A stretch of 64,000 bases of DNA from an uncultured Prevotellaceae bacterium. GTDB taxonomy: Bacteria > Bacteroidota > Bacteroidia > Bacteroidales > Bacteroidaceae. A program made the position numbers and the translations under genes. Every line of letters begins with the position of its first letter. Within the stretch, counting starts at the first letter, position 1. Below the pieces are notes generated by a model. That model searched no databases and had not been told where the DNA came from. It saw nothing but the letters and a program-made list of their open reading frames with translations. Where the stretch lies: NCBI GenBank assembly GCA_900316505.1, contig ONDH01000002.1, positions 33,864 through 97,863 of the forward strand, given 5' to 3'. Positions 55,106 to 63,760 of the stretch are shown here, one piece after another.

Positions 55106-55848
55106 GTCAGCATGTTTGTCAAGAAAATATCAGAAAAGAGTACAAGAATACTGCTGGTCACCACAGCATCGGTGCTCGACTTACCCACTTCCACACTGCC
55201 GCCTTCCACTGTGTAACCCTTGTAGGCAGAGACGCTGGTGATGATGAAGCCATAAACAACCGCCTTGATCATACCGCACCAGAAGAACCATTGGTTGAAC
55301 TGATAACGGAAACCCTCATCCAGTTCAGGCACAGTGGTGGTTCCCATCAACGAGGTGGCATATGCACCCATGATACCCGCCGCCACACTCAATGTAACCA
55401 AGATGGGCATGATGGTCATCAGCCCTACTATCTTAGGCAGTATGAGGTAATTAGCAGAATTGACACCCATGATGTCAAGCGCATCAATCTGCTGCGTGAT
55501 GCGCATGGTGCCAATCTCCGAAGCAATGTTCGACCCCACCTTACCCGCAAGAATCAGACACATGATGCTCGATGAAAACTCCAGCAACATAATCTCACGC
55601 GTCGTGTAACCAACCACCATACGTGGCATCCACGGACTCTGAATGTTCAACTTGATTTGAAGACAAATCACCGCACCGATGAAGAAGGAGATGATGAGCA
55701 CGATGCCAATCGAATTATATCCCAATTGATACATCTCCGTGACATATTGCTTCAAGAACATTCTCCATCTGTCTGGCTGTGAAAGCACACGCCCCATCAG
55801 CATGACATACCTACCCAGATGGGTTAATCCACTCTTTACTGAAAGCAC
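55102..55848 (-). CDS. mlaE: Mla-type ABC transporter permease
   Basis: A 248-residue protein with five or six membrane segments and MlaE signatures: FFIGAVICLQIKLNI, FSSSIMCLILAGKVGSNIAS, and EIGTMRITQQIDALDIMGVN. It works with MlaF in lipid trafficking and outer-membrane asymmetry. The start is probably GTG at 55848, because a stop codon lies nine codons upstream and no ATG comes between. The promoter is at 55891-55898, divergent from lptB. Confidence 0.9.
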   Translation of the reverse strand: MLSVKSGLTHLGRYVMLMGRVLSQPDRWRMFLKQYVTEMYQLGYNSIGIVLIISFFIGAVICLQIKLNIQSPWMPRMVVGYTTREIMLLEFSSSIMCLILAGKVGSNIASEIGTMRITQQIDALDIMGVNSANYLILPKIVGLMTIMPILVTLSVAAGIMGAYATSLMGTTTVPELDEGFRYQFNQWFFWCGMIKAVVYGFIITSVSAYKGYTVEGGSVEVGKSSTDAVVTSSILVLFSDIFLTNMLT

Positions 55849-55890
55849 TTCTATTGTGATTTTAATGATTTATAAATGGCAAAATCTTGG

Positions 55891-55898
55891 CAAAATTA
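55891..55898 (-). promoter_or_regulatory. -7 box for mlaE-mlaF
   Basis: The minus strand reads TAATTTTG, 43 bases upstream of the mlaE GTG. Confidence 0.5.
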
Positions 55899-55972
55899 GT
55901 CATTTTTGTTCAAAAGAACCGCTTTTAACATAGTTTTTTCTTTTATAAAGTGACTAATCGCCAAACAATTCG

Positions 55973-55980
55973 TACTTTTG
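55973..55980 (+). promoter_or_regulatory. -7 box for lptB operon
   Basis: TACTTTTG lies 18 bases upstream of the lptB ATG. Confidence 0.55.
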
Positions 55981-55998
55981 TAACTAATTTGAATTGAT

Positions 55999-56847
55999 AT
56001 GGAGCTAAATAAACAATCCATAACCACCAACGCGGGCGATGAGAACATACCAGAGTTTTCTGACGAACGGAACACACTCTATACTCGTGATCTTGTCAAG
56101 ATATACGGAAAACGCACTGTGGCAAACAATGTGTCCATCAGTGTGCGTCAAGGAGAGATTGTAGGACTGTTGGGACCGAACGGAGCAGGAAAGACCACGT
56201 CGTTCTACATGACGACGGGATTGGTGGTGCCCAATAGCGGACGGGTGTTCATCAACGATGAGGAAATCACCAAAGACCCCGTTTCCACCCGTGCCAAGAA
56301 AGGCGTGGGCTATTTGGCGCAAGAGGCAAGCGTGTTCCGCACCATGAGCGTGGAAGACAACATCATGACCGTGCTGGAGATGAAATACAAGTCCACCGAA
56401 GAGCAGCGGGAGCATCTCGAACGGTTGCTCGACGAGTTCAACCTGCAGAAAGTGCGGAAGAACCGCGGAAATCAGCTGTCGGGAGGTGAGCGACGACGTT
56501 GTGAGATTGCCCGTTGTCTTGCCATCGACCCCAAATTCATCATGCTTGACGAGCCGTTCGCCGGTGTGGACCCTATCGCAGTGGAGGACATTCAGTATGT
56601 GGTGTGGAAGTTGAAAGACCGCAACATCGGCATTCTCATCACCGACCACAACGTGCAGGAGACCCTCTGCATCACCGACCGCGCCTATCTCCTCTTCGAA
56701 GGGCGCATCCTCTTCAAAGGCACACCGCCCGAGTTGGCAAGCAACCCCATCGTGAAGGAGAAGTACCTCGGAAGCAATTTTGTGCTTCGTCCAAAAGACT
56801 TCCAGATGATTGAAGAGAAGAAGAAAAGAGAGTTGGAGGATAATTAA
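55999..56847 (+). CDS. lptB: LPS export ABC transporter ATP-binding protein LptB
   Basis: A 282-residue ATPase. Walker A is GPNGAGKTTSFYM, signature QLSGGERRRCEIARCL, Walker B FIMLDEPFAGVDPIAVEDIQ and switch His in LITDHNVQETL. The segment VFRTMSVEDNIMTVLE is characteristic of LptB, which powers lipopolysaccharide transport by LptFG. A leader of about 27 residues before the first strand is longer than in E. coli. LptF/G genes are not in the window. It heads a plus-strand series with rsfS, ftsH, cdsA and a DUF349 gene. Confidence 0.93.
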   Translation: MELNKQSITTNAGDENIPEFSDERNTLYTRDLVKIYGKRTVANNVSISVRQGEIVGLLGPNGAGKTTSFYMTTGLVVPNSGRVFINDEEITKDPVSTRAKKGVGYLAQEASVFRTMSVEDNIMTVLEMKYKSTEEQREHLERLLDEFNLQKVRKNRGNQLSGGERRRCEIARCLAIDPKFIMLDEPFAGVDPIAVEDIQYVVWKLKDRNIGILITDHNVQETLCITDRAYLLFEGRILFKGTPPELASNPIVKEKYLGSNFVLRPKDFQMIEEKKKRELEDN

Positions 56848-56863
56848 CACATTAATATATTAA

Positions 56864-57223
56864 ATGACAGAAACCGAAAAGTTAGTGAAGTCCTGCATCG
56901 CAGGCATCCAAGAAAAGAAGGGAAAGAAAATACGTGTAGTCAACCTCGAAGGCATTGACGATACTATCACCAAATATCTCGTCATCGGCGAAGGCAACTC
57001 GCCCAGTCAGGTGGCAGCCATCACAGAATCTGTGCGCGATTTCGCTCGCAAGGAGCAGAATGCGCGTCCGTCGGCATTGGACGGAACAAGAAACAACCTC
57101 TGGGTTGCCATCGACTTTATTGATGTAGTGGTGCATATCTTCGTACCCGATGCACGCGAGTTCTACGATGTTGACAACCTTTGGGAAGACGCTGAAATCA
57201 CTGACATTCCAGACATTGATTGA
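56864..57223 (+). CDS. rsfS: Ribosome silencing factor
   Basis: A 119-residue RsfS/Iojap protein that binds uL14 and blocks subunit joining when nutrients run low. NLEGIDDTITKYLVIGEGNS, ARPSALDGTRNNLWVAIDF and VVVHIFVPDAREFYDVDNLW are the family signatures. It lies 16 bases after lptB and 6 bases before ftsH. Confidence 0.94.
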   Translation: MTETEKLVKSCIAGIQEKKGKKIRVVNLEGIDDTITKYLVIGEGNSPSQVAAITESVRDFARKEQNARPSALDGTRNNLWVAIDFIDVVVHIFVPDAREFYDVDNLWEDAEITDIPDID

Positions 57224-57229
57224 CGAAAC

Positions 57230-59347
57230 ATGAGTACAAACAACAATAACAGCAACAACAAACTGCAAAAGCCACGTTTCAACTTCACGTGGCTCTATAT
57301 CTTGCTCATTGCAGGATTGGCATTCATGATATTCACACGCCACGACACATCGGCTTCACGCAGTGTCGATTACACCACCTTCAAGGAGTTTGTGAACAAG
57401 GGATATGTGGCTGATGTAACTGTCAACAAAGACAACAACACCCTCACCCTTGCCATCGATTCCAAACACGAGAAGCAGGTCTTTGGTGCTGTGAGCAAGA
57501 ACAAGAAACCCGCCCGCATCAAGGTGGAGTTTGGTTCCATTGACAATCTGGAGAGTTACCTCGACGCACAGAACAAAGAGGGCAACTTCAAAGGCAAGGT
57601 CACTTACGAACGCGATAACGACTTCTTTACGAATCTCTTGTGGAACTTCGCGCCCCTCGTCATCATCATCCTCATCTGGTTCTTCATCATGAGAGGAATG
57701 GGGGGCGGCGGCTTTATGGGAGGTGCTGGCAACATCTTCTCCGTAGGAAAGTCGAAAGCGCAGCTCTTCGAGAAAGACGACAAGAACTCTCCGCAAATCA
57801 CCTTCAAGGACGTGGCAGGACAAGCTGGTGCCAAGCAGGAAGTGCAGGAGATTGTCGATTTCCTGAAGAAGCCCGAGAAATACACCAACCTCGGTGGTAA
57901 GATTCCAAAGGGAGCCCTCTTGGTAGGTCCTCCCGGAACTGGTAAGACACTGCTTGCCAAGGCAGTGGCAGGCGAAGCAGGTGTGCCCTTCTTCTCCATG
58001 TCAGGTTCCGAGTTTGTCGAGATGTTCGTAGGTGTGGGCGCCAGCCGTGTGCGTGACCTCTTCCAGCAGGCAAAAGCCAAAGCACCTTGCATCATCTTCA
58101 TCGACGAGATTGACGCCATTGGTCGTGCACGCAGCAAGACCGCAGCCATGGGAGGCAACGACGAGCGCGAAAGCACCCTCAACCAGCTCCTCACCGAGAT
58201 GGACGGCTTCGGCACCAACAGCGGCATCATCATCTTGGCAGCCACCAACCGTGCTGACATCCTCGACGGCGCCTTGCTCCGTGCAGGTCGCTTCGACCGT
58301 CAGATTCATGTTGACCTGCCAGACCTCAACGAACGTAAGGAAATCTTCATGGTGCACCTGAAACCGCTCAAGATAGACGAGACCGTGGAAGTGGCACAGC
58401 TGGCACGCCAGACACCAGGTTTTTCTGGTGCCGACATCGCCAACGTCTGCAACGAGGCAGCCCTCATCGCAGCCCGCAACAACAAGGAGTGGGTGGACAA
58501 GCAGTGTTTCCTCGATGCCGTTGACCGCATCATCGGTGGTTTGGAGAAGAAGACCAAACTGCTTACTGCACATGAGAAACGCACCATTGCCCTTCACGAA
58601 GCAGGACACGCTACCATCTCATGGTTCCTCGAATATGCCAACCCATTGGTGAAAGTCACCATCGTGCCACGTGGTCAAGCCCTTGGTGCTGCATGGTACA
58701 TGCCAGAAGAACGTCAAATCTCGACGAAGGAAGAGATACTCGACGACATCTGTGCGACACTCGGTGGACGTGCTGCCGAAGAACTCTTCACGGGACGCAT
58801 CTCCACAGGAGCCATGAACGACTTGGAGAAAGTCACCAAGCGCGCTTACGGCATGATTGCCTATGCAGGTATGGGCGACAAACTGCCCAACCTTTGCTAC
58901 TACGACAATCAGGAGTACCAGTTCAGCAAGCCTTATAGCGACAAGACTGCCGAGGCCATCGACGAAGAAGTGCGCACCCTCATTGCAGGCGAATATGAAC
59001 GTGCCAAGAAAGTGCTTTTGGAGCACAAGGACGGTCATGCACAACTGGCACAAAGACTCATAGAAAAAGAAGTCATCTTTGCTGAAGACCTCGAAGACAT
59101 CTTTGGCAAGCGCCCATGGACCTCACGCACCGACGAAATCCTCGCATCCAATGCCGAAGACGAGCAGAAAGAAGGTGAGCAACCCTCCAGCGGTACCGAC
59201 CACAAGAAAGAGAACGAGGAAATCATCCGTCAGAAGATTGTGCAGGCAGTCCTTGAGAAGGCAGAGAAAGCCAAAGAGAACGGACAGGATTCCGACAATC
59301 CCCCCTCCGACAAACCAACCGAAACCGACAAACCAAAAGAAACGTGA
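57230..59347 (+). CDS. ftsH: ATP-dependent zinc metalloprotease FtsH
   Basis: A 705-residue membrane protease. Two membrane helices (about 22-42 and 140-160) flank a periplasmic domain. A GGGFMGG-type glycine stretch follows, then the AAA+ module with Walker [14 protein letters not shown], Walker [19 protein letters not shown] region RPGRFDR-like [14 protein letters not shown], and the zinc motif HEAGH with the third ligand in the M41 domain. The C-terminal 50 residues are charged and disordered ([19 protein letters not shown]). It degrades membrane proteins and regulators. Its stop overlaps the GTG of cdsA. Confidence 0.96.
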   Translation: MSTNNNNSNNKLQKPRFNFTWLYILLIAGLAFMIFTRHDTSASRSVDYTTFKEFVNKGYVADVTVNKDNNTLTLAIDSKHEKQVFGAVSKNKKPARIKVEFGSIDNLESYLDAQNKEGNFKGKVTYERDNDFFTNLLWNFAPLVIIILIWFFIMRGMGGGGFMGGAGNIFSVGKSKAQLFEKDDKNSPQITFKDVAGQAGAKQEVQEIVDFLKKPEKYTNLGGKIPKGALLVGPPGTGKTLLAKAVAGEAGVPFFSMSGSEFVEMFVGVGASRVRDLFQQAKAKAPCIIFIDEIDAIGRARSKTAAMGGNDERESTLNQLLTEMDGFGTNSGIIILAATNRADILDGALLRAGRFDRQIHVDLPDLNERKEIFMVHLKPLKIDETVEVAQLARQTPGFSGADIANVCNEAALIAARNNKEWVDKQCFLDAVDRIIGGLEKKTKLLTAHEKRTIALHEAGHATISWFLEYANPLVKVTIVPRGQALGAAWYMPEERQISTKEEILDDICATLGGRAAEELFTGRISTGAMNDLEKVTKRAYGMIAYAGMGDKLPNLCYYDNQEYQFSKPYSDKTAEAIDEEVRTLIAGEYERAKKVLLEHKDGHAQLAQRLIEKEVIFAEDLEDIFGKRPWTSRTDEILASNAEDEQKEGEQPSSGTDHKKENEEIIRQKIVQAVLEKAEKAKENGQDSDNPPSDKPTETDKPKET

Positions 59348-60204
59348 AAAATCTGATTATACGTGCCATCACGGGTGCACTATTCGTCATCGTCCTTGTG
59401 GGCGGAATCGTGTCCAACCCCTACTCTCTCCTGATTCTCTTCACCGTCATCACAGCCTTGACGGTGTGGGAATTCACTACGATTGTCAATCGTCACATGC
59501 ACCTGCATGTCAACCGTTTCATCACCACCGTTGCGGCAGCCTACCTCTATGTCGCCGTGTGGGCATTCAACACCAACATCATGGGCGCGGAGGTCTTCAT
59601 CCCCTACCTCATTTCCATCATCTACCTGTTGGTGTCTGAAATCTACTTCGACCGCCCCGAAAACATCCAGAACTGGGGCATGACCTTCATGGCACAGCTC
59701 TACATCGCTCTGCCATTCGCATCGCTGAACACACTTTGTTTCATCAGCACACCAGCAGGAGTGACCTACTACTACTGGTACGCCCTGTCATTGTTCATCT
59801 TCCTGTGGGCAAGCGACACCGGCGCCTACCTGTTCGGTTCATGGCTGGGCAAGCACCACCTCTTCCCCCGCATCTCTCCCAAGAAATCATGGGAAGGCAG
59901 CATCGGTGGAGGCATCACAGCCATTGCCGCCTCACAAATCATTGCCAGTTTCATCCCCTTTGCCGAGACACTCTCCGACACCACAAGCCGCCTCCTGTGG
60001 GCAGGACTTGCCGTGCTCACCGTCATTGTCGGCACATGGGGCGACCTCGTCGAGTCATTGCTCAAGCGCCGTCTCGGCATCAAAGACTCCGGCAACATCC
60101 TACCAGGGCATGGAGGCATGCTCGATCGCTTTGATAGTTCACTGCTCGCCATTCCCGCAGCAGTCGTCTATGTCTATACAATTATGCTTAATATAATTCA
60201 CTAA
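59344..60204 (+). CDS. cdsA: Phosphatidate cytidylyltransferase
   Basis: A 286-residue membrane enzyme making CDP-diacylglycerol, precursor of all phospholipids. It has about eight membrane segments and the CdsA signature near the C terminus (SLLKRRLGIKDSGNILPGHG then GMLDRFDS). The start is GTG at 59344, overlapping the ftsH stop (GTGA). Co-expression with ftsH, LptB and RsfS ties lipid synthesis to envelope and growth control. Confidence 0.94.
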   Translation: MKNLIIRAITGALFVIVLVGGIVSNPYSLLILFTVITALTVWEFTTIVNRHMHLHVNRFITTVAAAYLYVAVWAFNTNIMGAEVFIPYLISIIYLLVSEIYFDRPENIQNWGMTFMAQLYIALPFASLNTLCFISTPAGVTYYYWYALSLFIFLWASDTGAYLFGSWLGKHHLFPRISPKKSWEGSIGGGITAIAASQIIASFIPFAETLSDTTSRLLWAGLAVLTVIVGTWGDLVESLLKRRLGIKDSGNILPGHGGMLDRFDSSLLAIPAAVVYVYTIMLNIIH

Positions 60205-60210
60205 ACAACT

Positions 60211-62094
60211 ATGACTGAAATTCAGAACCCCACTGAGGAACCTGTAGTGGAACCTACAGCCGAACCTGCAACCGAACCCGTTGCAGCAGAAGAAACAGCA
60301 GCCGTTGCAGAAACTGCAACCGAGCCAGTAGCCGAAGAAGCCGCTGAGCCAGTAGCCGAAGACGCTGCCGAAGAGCCTCAGGCAGAAACCTCAACTACTT
60401 CTTTCGCCACCTACGAAACCGAAGCAGAAGTCGTCAACCGTCTCCGCGAGATTTCAGAAAGCGACGAAGAGGTCACTCGCCAAGAACTCGACAGCCTCAA
60501 AAGCAACTTCTACCGCATCCATCGCCAAGAGGCAGATGCCGCCTACAAGAAGTTCATCGAAGAAGGAGGTGCTGCCGAGGAGTATGCTCCAGAACCCGAC
60601 CCCGAAGAGACCGCCTTCAAGGAATTGATGGCAGCCATCCGCGAGAAGCGTGCAGCCATTGCTGCCGCACTGGAACAGGAACGCGAGGCAAACTATCAGA
60701 AGAAACTCGAAATCATCGACAAGATAAAAGCGCTCACGGACAATCCCGACGAGATTAACCGTGGCTACAACGACTTCAAGGAACTTCAGCAGCAGTGGAA
60801 CGACATCAAGGAAGTGCCAGCAGAACACGCCACCACCCTCTGGAAAACCTACCAGCAGGCAGTCGAGGCATTCTACGACACCCTCAAGCTGAGCAACGAA
60901 CTCCGCGCCTACGACTTCAAGAAGAACCTGGAGCGCAAGATCGCCCTCTGCGAGGCAGCAGAGAAACTGGCAGAAGAGACCGACATCATCGTCGCCTTCC
61001 GCAAGTTGCAGCAGCTCCATCAGGACTACCGCGAGACAGGCCCAGTGGCAAGCGAACTGCGCGAGGAAATCTGGACACGTTTCAAAGATGCCTCCACCGT
61101 CATCAACAAGCGCCATCAGGAATACTTCGAAGCCCGCAAGCAGAAGGAAGAGGAGAACCTCGAAAAGAAGACCGCCATTTGCGAAACCATCGAAGGCTTC
61201 GACATCGAAGGACTGAAAACCTTTGCTGAATGGAACGCCATCTCAGAGAAAATCACCGCCTTGCAGGCAGAGTGGAAAACCATCGGCTACGCACCCCAGA
61301 AGATGAACACCAAAATCTTCGAGCGCTTCCGTGCCGCATGCGACCACTTCTTCACCCGCAAGAACGAATACTTCCAGTCAGTACGCGAAAACCTCAACCA
61401 GAACTATGCCCTCAAGCTCGAACTCGTCGAGCAGGCAGAAGCACTGAAGGACAGCACCGACTGGAAAGCCACCACCGACGCACTCGTCGAACTGCAGAAG
61501 AAATGGAAGGAAATCGGCACCGTGCCTAAGAAGTACAGCGACCAGATTTGGGAGCGCTTCAACGCAGCCTGCGATGCCTTCTTTGCAGCCAAGAAAGAGG
61601 CAAACAAGGGTGCAAACGAAGAGCAGCACGCCAACTTGGAGAAGAAGCGCGCCATCATCGACGCCCTCACAGCCATCGTGCCCGAAGAGTTCGAAGGCGA
61701 CCTCCGCACCCGACTCCGTGAAGCACAGGACGAATGGAACCAGATTGGTCACGTGCCCTTCAAGGAGAAAGACAAGCTCTACAAGCTTCTCCGCGAACAG
61801 ATGGACCGTCTTTATGGCTATGCCAACGAACATGCCGCCAAGCGTCGCATCGACCGCTTCAAGGAGAGCATCAAGGGAGGCAACGGAGGTGATGTACGTT
61901 CACGCCTTCTCCGTCAGCTTGACATCCTCAACAACGAGATCAAGACCTACGAGAACAACCTCGGCTTCCTCACCCTCAGCAGCAAATCCAAGCAGGGCAA
62001 CAGCCTCATCGAAGAGCTCAACCGCAAGATGGAGAAGCTCAAGGCAGACAAGGAAGAAGTCAGAGCCAAACTGAAAGCACTCGACGAGCAGTAA
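60211..62094 (+). CDS. DUF349 domain repeat protein
   Basis: A 627-residue highly charged protein. Residues about 1-65 are low complexity (Glu, Pro, Ala, Thr, Val: EPTAEPATEPVAAEE). From about 130 to 560 there are about six repeated helical modules, each with the DUF349 pattern of a Trp followed by a charged helix (LQQQWNDIKEVP, LQAEWKTIGYAP, LQKKWKEIGTVP, AQDEWNQIGHVP) and RFNAACDAFF-type ends. A coiled coil closes the chain (EELNRKMEKLKADKEEVRA). The function is not known; length and repeat number are typical of Bacteroidetes. A strong terminator follows. Confidence 0.88.
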   Translation: MTEIQNPTEEPVVEPTAEPATEPVAAEETAAVAETATEPVAEEAAEPVAEDAAEEPQAETSTTSFATYETEAEVVNRLREISESDEEVTRQELDSLKSNFYRIHRQEADAAYKKFIEEGGAAEEYAPEPDPEETAFKELMAAIREKRAAIAAALEQEREANYQKKLEIIDKIKALTDNPDEINRGYNDFKELQQQWNDIKEVPAEHATTLWKTYQQAVEAFYDTLKLSNELRAYDFKKNLERKIALCEAAEKLAEETDIIVAFRKLQQLHQDYRETGPVASELREEIWTRFKDASTVINKRHQEYFEARKQKEEENLEKKTAICETIEGFDIEGLKTFAEWNAISEKITALQAEWKTIGYAPQKMNTKIFERFRAACDHFFTRKNEYFQSVRENLNQNYALKLELVEQAEALKDSTDWKATTDALVELQKKWKEIGTVPKKYSDQIWERFNAACDAFFAAKKEANKGANEEQHANLEKKRAIIDALTAIVPEEFEGDLRTRLREAQDEWNQIGHVPFKEKDKLYKLLREQMDRLYGYANEHAAKRRIDRFKESIKGGNGGDVRSRLLRQLDILNNEIKTYENNLGFLTLSSKSKQGNSLIEELNRKMEKLKADKEEVRAKLKALDEQ

Positions 62095-62113
62095 TGCTCA
62101 CCGTATCATACCA

Positions 62114-62148
62114 AAAGGAGGGTTGCCACCAACGGCACACCCTCCTTT
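62114..62148 (+). terminator. Terminator after the DUF349 gene
   Basis: The stem AAAGGAGGG / CCCTCCTTT, with inner TGCC/GGCA, is followed by a T-rich run. Confidence 0.85.
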
Positions 62149-62386
62149 CTTTTTGCACTCCCTCATGCGAATGAGAAAACAAAAATTTAACCATTTCTTT
62201 GAAAATGAAAAATGAAAGAATGAGAAAATGAAATATCTACGATGTGTCTGTCAACGCTAAACTCTCAACCTTTAACATTATACATTATCACTCAATTCTG
62301 TTTCATATTACTCATGGTGCTCCATTAGGGTTAGCACTAAACCTATCCTGCCACTCTCCATTTGTTCGCTCACAGTCGTTGAGGTA

Positions 62387-62470
62387 TCTCACCCATACAG
62401 GTGTTGGTGTCTCACCCATACATGTGTCGGTATCTTACCCATACACCCAACGAGGTCTCACTCATAGATG
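62387..62470. repeat. Second locus of the TCTCACCCATACAGGTG 23-nt repeats
   Basis: Units start at 62387, 62410, 62433 and a partial at 62456. The first is nearly identical to those at 26160; the third matches the degenerate last unit there (CATACACCCAACGAGG). The flanking GAGGTA is shared as well. Confidence 0.8.
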
Positions 62471-62503
62471 TTCCTTTACTCCTCCTTTAGTGCTCCTTGT
62501 GTT

Positions 62504-62562
62504 CGTAGTGGTAAGATAGTGGTAAGGTAGTAGGTTCGTAGTGGTAAGGTGGTAGGTTGGCT
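62504..62562. repeat. GTGGTAAG tandem repeats
   Basis: TTCGTAGTGGTAAG occurs at about 62504 and 62546, with further GTGGTAAG and GTAGTAGG copies between, forming a G/T-rich degenerate repeat. Confidence 0.5.
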
Positions 62563-62746
62563 GTAGTTGTTAACTGTCAACTCAATAAGTTCTTCCCGTT
62601 TTTTTGTCTCGTGGTTCTTACATCCCGTATGGCAATTCCTTATTTCTAATTGGCTTCGCCGAAGATGCTCACGCTCGGCATAGTTCAAACAAGCTTGACC
62701 TCTGCACTCGCTCAACCGCATCTTTCCTCATTCCTAATTTTCATTG

Positions 62747-62846
62747 AGGCACAAAGTCCACCACGGCTTTGTGCCTTTTGGGTGTCTTAACAAAAAAAGT
62801 TCCCTAAATGTTTGGTTGGTTAAGAAAAATGTGCTTAATTTGCAAC
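62747..62846 (+). repeat. Flanking direct repeat, copy 1 (terminator plus promoter-like end)
   Basis: Begins with the hairpin AGGCACAAAG / CTTTGTGCCT followed by T residues, continues with GTTCCCTAAATGTTTGGT, and ends with TTAATTTGCAA, a -7-like sequence about 120 bases upstream of the antitoxin gene. About 88% identical by eye to copy 2 at 63614. Confidence 0.8.
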
Positions 62847-62966
62847 CAAGAGAGTGCCTTGTGTGCTTTCCATGCGGTGTTTCGATGCCGTGCCTTATTG
62901 GATAAATAGAAGCGTTATGCTCTTTCTTGTGGTAAAAACAGATAAATCAGAGAAAATAGAATAGTT

Positions 62967-63197
62967 ATGTCGTATAGTCAGATGGCACAATTGGAATTTC
63001 TGAATGCTTTGAACAGCATCAAGTCCGAGGCTGAACTCATGGAGTTCAAAAACCTTGTGGCACATTACTTCGCTCAAAAAGCACAAAAAGGAATTGATGC
63101 GCTTTGGGACAATGGTAGTATCAATGAAGAGACAATAGAACAATGGGGCGCAGAGCACATGCGCACCCCCTATCGCTATGCGTCGCATCGTTCTTGA
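62967..63197 (+). CDS. Putative antitoxin of a PIN-domain toxin
   Basis: A 76-residue acidic helical protein with no motif I can name. Position is the main evidence: it overlaps the PIN toxin start by 20 bases, the typical order of type II pairs where the antitoxin comes first. SIKSEAELMEFKNLVAHYFAQKAQKGID resembles short antitoxins that often precede PIN proteins in Bacteroidetes. The C-terminal RTPYRYASHRS is basic. It probably binds its toxin and its own promoter. Confidence 0.7.
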   Translation: MSYSQMAQLEFLNALNSIKSEAELMEFKNLVAHYFAQKAQKGIDALWDNGSINEETIEQWGAEHMRTPYRYASHRS

Positions 63198-63585
63198 CAC
63201 GAATTGCCTGTTGCAATCATTGCCCAGTTCCAGCCCATATCATAAAATATGGACAGGTGTGTTGGAGGGAAAAATAAGTTTATGTGTCAACACGGAGATT
63301 TTGGACGAATACGAAGAAATCCTTGCGGAGAAAACCGATAAAGAGATAGCACATAACGTCGTGGAGGCAATAGCCCGTTTAAGTACCACTACCTATCAGG
63401 AGGTGTATATTCATTTTGACCTTATAAAAAGCGATGTAGATGATAACAAATTCGTGGATTGTGCCGTAGCAGCTGATGCTGAATATATTGTCACCAACGA
63501 CACTCATTTCAATATTCTTCAAGAAATCCCCTGGCCCAAAGTAAACATTGTCAATATAAAAGATTTTGTAATAAATTTGGAATGA
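63178..63585 (+). CDS. PIN-domain toxin (putative ribonuclease)
   Basis: A 135-residue PIN protein of the type annotated as putative toxin component of a TA system. Acidic metal-binding residues are visible: Asp7 in VLDTNCLLQ, Glu in EILDEYEEIL, Asp in DDNKFVDCA and Asp in IVTNDTHFN, so the nuclease site is complete. Such toxins cut RNA when released from the antitoxin. ATG at 63178 lies within the antitoxin end. The pair is enclosed by direct repeats. Confidence 0.85.
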   Translation: MRRIVLDTNCLLQSLPSSSPYHKIWTGVLEGKISLCVNTEILDEYEEILAEKTDKEIAHNVVEAIARLSTTTYQEVYIHFDLIKSDVDDNKFVDCAVAADAEYIVTNDTHFNILQEIPWPKVNIVNIKDFVINLE

Positions 63586-63613
63586 TTCATTATTATACTC
63601 ATCCATTCTGTTA

Positions 63614-63712
63614 GGCATAAAGTCCACCACGGCTTTGTGCCTTTTTGTGTCTTAACCAAAAAAGTTCCCTAAATGTTTGGTAGATAAGAATAAAAGTGGT
63701 TAATTTGCAAAT
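63614..63712 (+). repeat. Flanking direct repeat, copy 2
   Basis: The same order as copy 1: hairpin AGGCATAAAG / CTTTGTGCCT with T run, GTTCCCTAAATGTTTGGT, and GGTTAATTTGCAAATG at its end. It terminates the toxin transcript and lies 49 bases upstream of the broken DUF4160 gene. Confidence 0.8.
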
Positions 63713-63760
63713 GTTCTTCGTAATATGCCATTTCTGTGTAATTAGTAATCTTTATATTGT

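Larger units (their letters stand above)
62095..62966. other. Repeat-rich intergenic region
   Basis: In order: terminator (62114-62148), AT-rich ATGAAAATGAA units (about 62192-62232), 23-nt repeats (62387-62470), GTGGTAAG repeats (62504-62562), a segment with GCTTCGCCGAAGATGC and GCACTCGCTCAACCGC (62640-62722), and copy 1 of the repeat flanking the toxin-antitoxin pair (62747-62846). No gene recognised before 62967. Confidence 0.6.

Noticed and set aside
60454..61116. Minus-strand gene of 220 codons within the DUF349 gene
   Set aside because: Complement of a repetitive charged helical protein; long antisense frames are expected there.
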